A stretch of 20,035 nt of DNA from Paramacrobiotus richtersi. Taxonomy: Eukaryota > Tardigrada > Eutardigrada > Parachela > Macrobiotidae. The notes beneath the pieces are model-generated. The model had not been told where the DNA came from, searched no databases, and saw only the letters and a list, made by a program, of their open reading frames with translations. Made by a program: the position numbers and the translations under genes. This document shows positions 18,289-20,035 of this stretch, in pieces; position 1 is the first letter of the stretch; the number at the start of each line of letters is the position of its first letter. The DNA is taken from the NCBI GenBank assembly GCA_034698045.1, contig JAQGAU010001298.1, forward strand, positions 1-20,035, read 5' to 3'.

Positions 18289-20035
18289 TCAGTCTGGAGT
18301 CCATTTCTGCAGAAACTCTTCCGGTACGACTGGCTGATCGACAGCAACAACCGCCCTCTTCACATGAGCAATCTTGTCATGATTGTCCATTACATCCACG
18401 TTTTCTAGCACCAGTTCCTTGCACACACTCCGCCATTTTTCCAGTCGAGGCAACCTGTTCTGCTCCAGTGGAATATTCGATAACTTCGACTTGAGGATGT
18501 TTCCGCGAATGAGAATACGTGGCAGCTTGATACCATTCCATTTCAGGACTGCAATGGCCGCGGCCGACCGTCGGGACATCACTTCACTCCCCTTTCGCCT
18601 TGACTTCGCTGAATTTGTAATAAGGAGACCTTTGGTGGATGCATGGACACTCTTGTGCAGCATAATAGCGAATCGGTAAGGCTTAATGTTCATATCGATT
18701 GCGACTCGAGCAGAGGTCGGTGTGGCTTGGAGAAGGGCGTTCCAGTCACGGCACACTCGCAGGATCTTCGACTGAGCAACAACATCCAAGTATTCAAGCA
18801 CTTCCGATAGAATGTTTCGAGTGAGATTCCCGATCCCGTCCTTGACCGATTGCGAGTGGTCGGACGAACGGTTCCGGTTTTCGGCCGCTCTCCGGAGAGT
18901 CGCTGCGACAGCATCGAAGGAAAATCCCTGAAAGATAATTATCTGTTTGATTCGAGAGAACTAGAGGCCAGAGATTTCCCATTAGACTTTTCTGTATCTT
19001 TGACGACTGGCGATCGCTAAAGTGCAACCCGTGCAATAATTATTTAGCAATTTATTCGCGCACGTTCTGCTGCAGCGGTTAGTGGACCACCGACCTATCG
19101 AACTCTCGTGTGCCTTCTTTCCATTATTTGCAAGATATAACCGCATATTCGAACTGTTCACGCATTTTATAAGTAGGGTTACAATGCCCCGCTTTTGATT
19201 TGTAAAGCATGATTTTTATACGTTTCACGGCTAACAGTTAGCAGCTTATATACAGCGGATTCACTGCAGTTGTACACAAATTACCGTCGCATCAGATTAT
19301 TATTTAATTGTAGCTTCTAACAATACAAGCGACTTACGACAATTTCCGTGACAAGATTTCCATAGACCATGGAGCTACTATACACCAGAGTCCCTTCAGA
19401 AATCTCCAGGAATATTGTGGCCGTTTGCCGTTGCCATTCATCCAGAAAGCCATCCAGTTCGGTGATCGCTAGATAATCTTTCCCGGGTGGAAGCTCCACG
19501 AAATGCGTTTTGAAATGTTCCGCAGACATCGGATCGTGATCTTCCCACTTGAATCGTAGCTGAGTTGGCAAAACCACCTCCTTCCGCATTTGCCCGTCCA
19601 TGTCGACCTCCACCAGGATGTAACCGGGATGGCGAAGATCCAGATGGTGGATCTTTGCAGAATACCAGCTCCTAAAACATAAGTATTCAGAATCTTTTGA
19701 TCGCGTTATGCCCAAAAGCTGTTTCTTTTACTCAGAAAACTGTTTTATTGGTTTTTAATTTTACCAGGGTTCGTCTACGTTTCTCTGGAGCAGCGCCTCC
19801 ATCACATCTCCCGACTGGATGGTATGTGATCGACGGTCGAATCGCGACCAGTATGAGATGGGCTGAAGACACATCCCAATGGGTACGAAGTCGGCGTGGT
19901 GCTCGGGATAACCGAAGTCGATAATAAAGCCTTCATCTTCAACCAGTTTTCGCACTATCCCACGACGAATCAGTCCGCTGCCGTCGTTAACTTCCACGGC
20001 AAAATCGTCAAAATTATGGAAACGCGGTCCTTCGC
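18289..20035 (-). CDS. FMRP-type tandem Tudor (Agenet) and KH0-like region fused to an F-box; 5' partial
   Basis: Three exons are visible: 20035-19765 (gene start lies outside the window), 19671-19338 and 18927-18289. The introns are 93 bp (phase 2, GTAAAA donor, GTTTTAG acceptor) and 410 bp (phase 0, GTAAGT donor, ATCTTTCAG acceptor). About 413 residues are seen. Residues 1-60 (EVNDGSGLIRRGIVRKL, then FIIDFGYPEHHADFVPI) match Tudor 1 of FMRP. GDVMEALLQRNVDEPWSWYSAKI matches DEVEVYSRANEKEP-x-WWLAKV of FMRP Tudor 2, and KEVVLPTQLRF, then FKTHFVELPP, match the strands and linker after it. The following about 75 residues (FLDEW, EISEGTLVYSSSMVYGNL, LRRAAENR) sit where FMRP has KH0. In exon 3 the F-box starts LTRNILSEVLEYLDV and ends ILRVCRDWNALL, followed by 145 basic residues. 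I infer a substrate adaptor for a Skp1-Cullin ubiquitin ligase that reads methylated protein or RNP partners. That exon 3 belongs to the same gene rests on matching intron phase and strand. Confidence 0.75.
18720..18825 (-). other. F-box domain inside the fusion gene
   Basis: About 35 residues fit the F-box pattern: an LxxxIL start, an LEYLD helix, VVAQSKI in place of the usual DLxxx, then VCRDWNALL for the VCKxW end. This segment normally binds Skp1. The usual leading LP is LT here. Confidence 0.7.

Overview
The window reads as nuclear DNA of a small, gene-compact invertebrate. Genes are split by mostly short GT-AG introns (60 to 460 bp, nearly all with a GTAAGT-like donor), several promoters carry TATA boxes, and both strands are used. 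My best guess is a tardigrade, or another small ecdysozoan or spiralian with a compact genome. That is inference: no gene here proves the phylum. All gene models were built by hand from open frames, splice signals and intron phase.

Left part (1-9600). A minus-strand four-pass membrane protein of the MS4A/CD20-like type lies at 306-956. It is followed by a small secreted protein of unknown family on the minus strand (2386-2902). Next comes a local family of four-pass membrane proteins whose first exon is always 30 codons ending in a phase-1 intron: copy A (4373-5073, with a frame-shifted C terminus), a broken 3'-half copy (about 5995-6246) and copy B (8810-9562, the intact reference). A third, divergent copy C is at 16740-17495. 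Between the broken copy and copy B, on the minus strand, is a secreted Gly/Arg-rich protein (6501-7045).

Middle (9600-13900). A long, nearly perfect hairpin (arms of 60 bp, 58 of 60 matching) sits at 9982-10152. A multi-exon minus-strand gene of unknown family follows at 10240-11341; its reading frame does not stay continuous. Then come two divergently transcribed prepropeptide genes, 11822-12484 (minus) and 13173-13603 (plus). Each encodes a signal peptide in its own short first exon, a phase-0 intron, an acidic propeptide, a furin-type site (RSRR or RMRR) and a basic Gly-rich mature peptide. The second adds a four-cysteine tail. They look like candidate antimicrobial or otherwise secreted effector peptides.

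Right part (13900-20035). A 5'-truncated DIRS-like tyrosine-recombinase retrotransposon remnant (RNase H plus recombinase) spans about 13920-15335. Tetraspan copy C follows. The window ends inside a minus-strand gene (18289-20035, 5' end outside) that joins an FMRP-type N terminus (tandem Tudor/Agenet plus KH0-like region) to an F-box. The F-box lies where FMRP carries its KH1-KH2 domains. I consider this the most novel item here: a predicted SCF ubiquitin-ligase adaptor with an FMRP-like reader module.

The remaining stretches (957-2385, 2903-4372, 5123-5994, 7046-8809, 11342-11821, 15336-16739, 17496-18288) hold no gene I can support.
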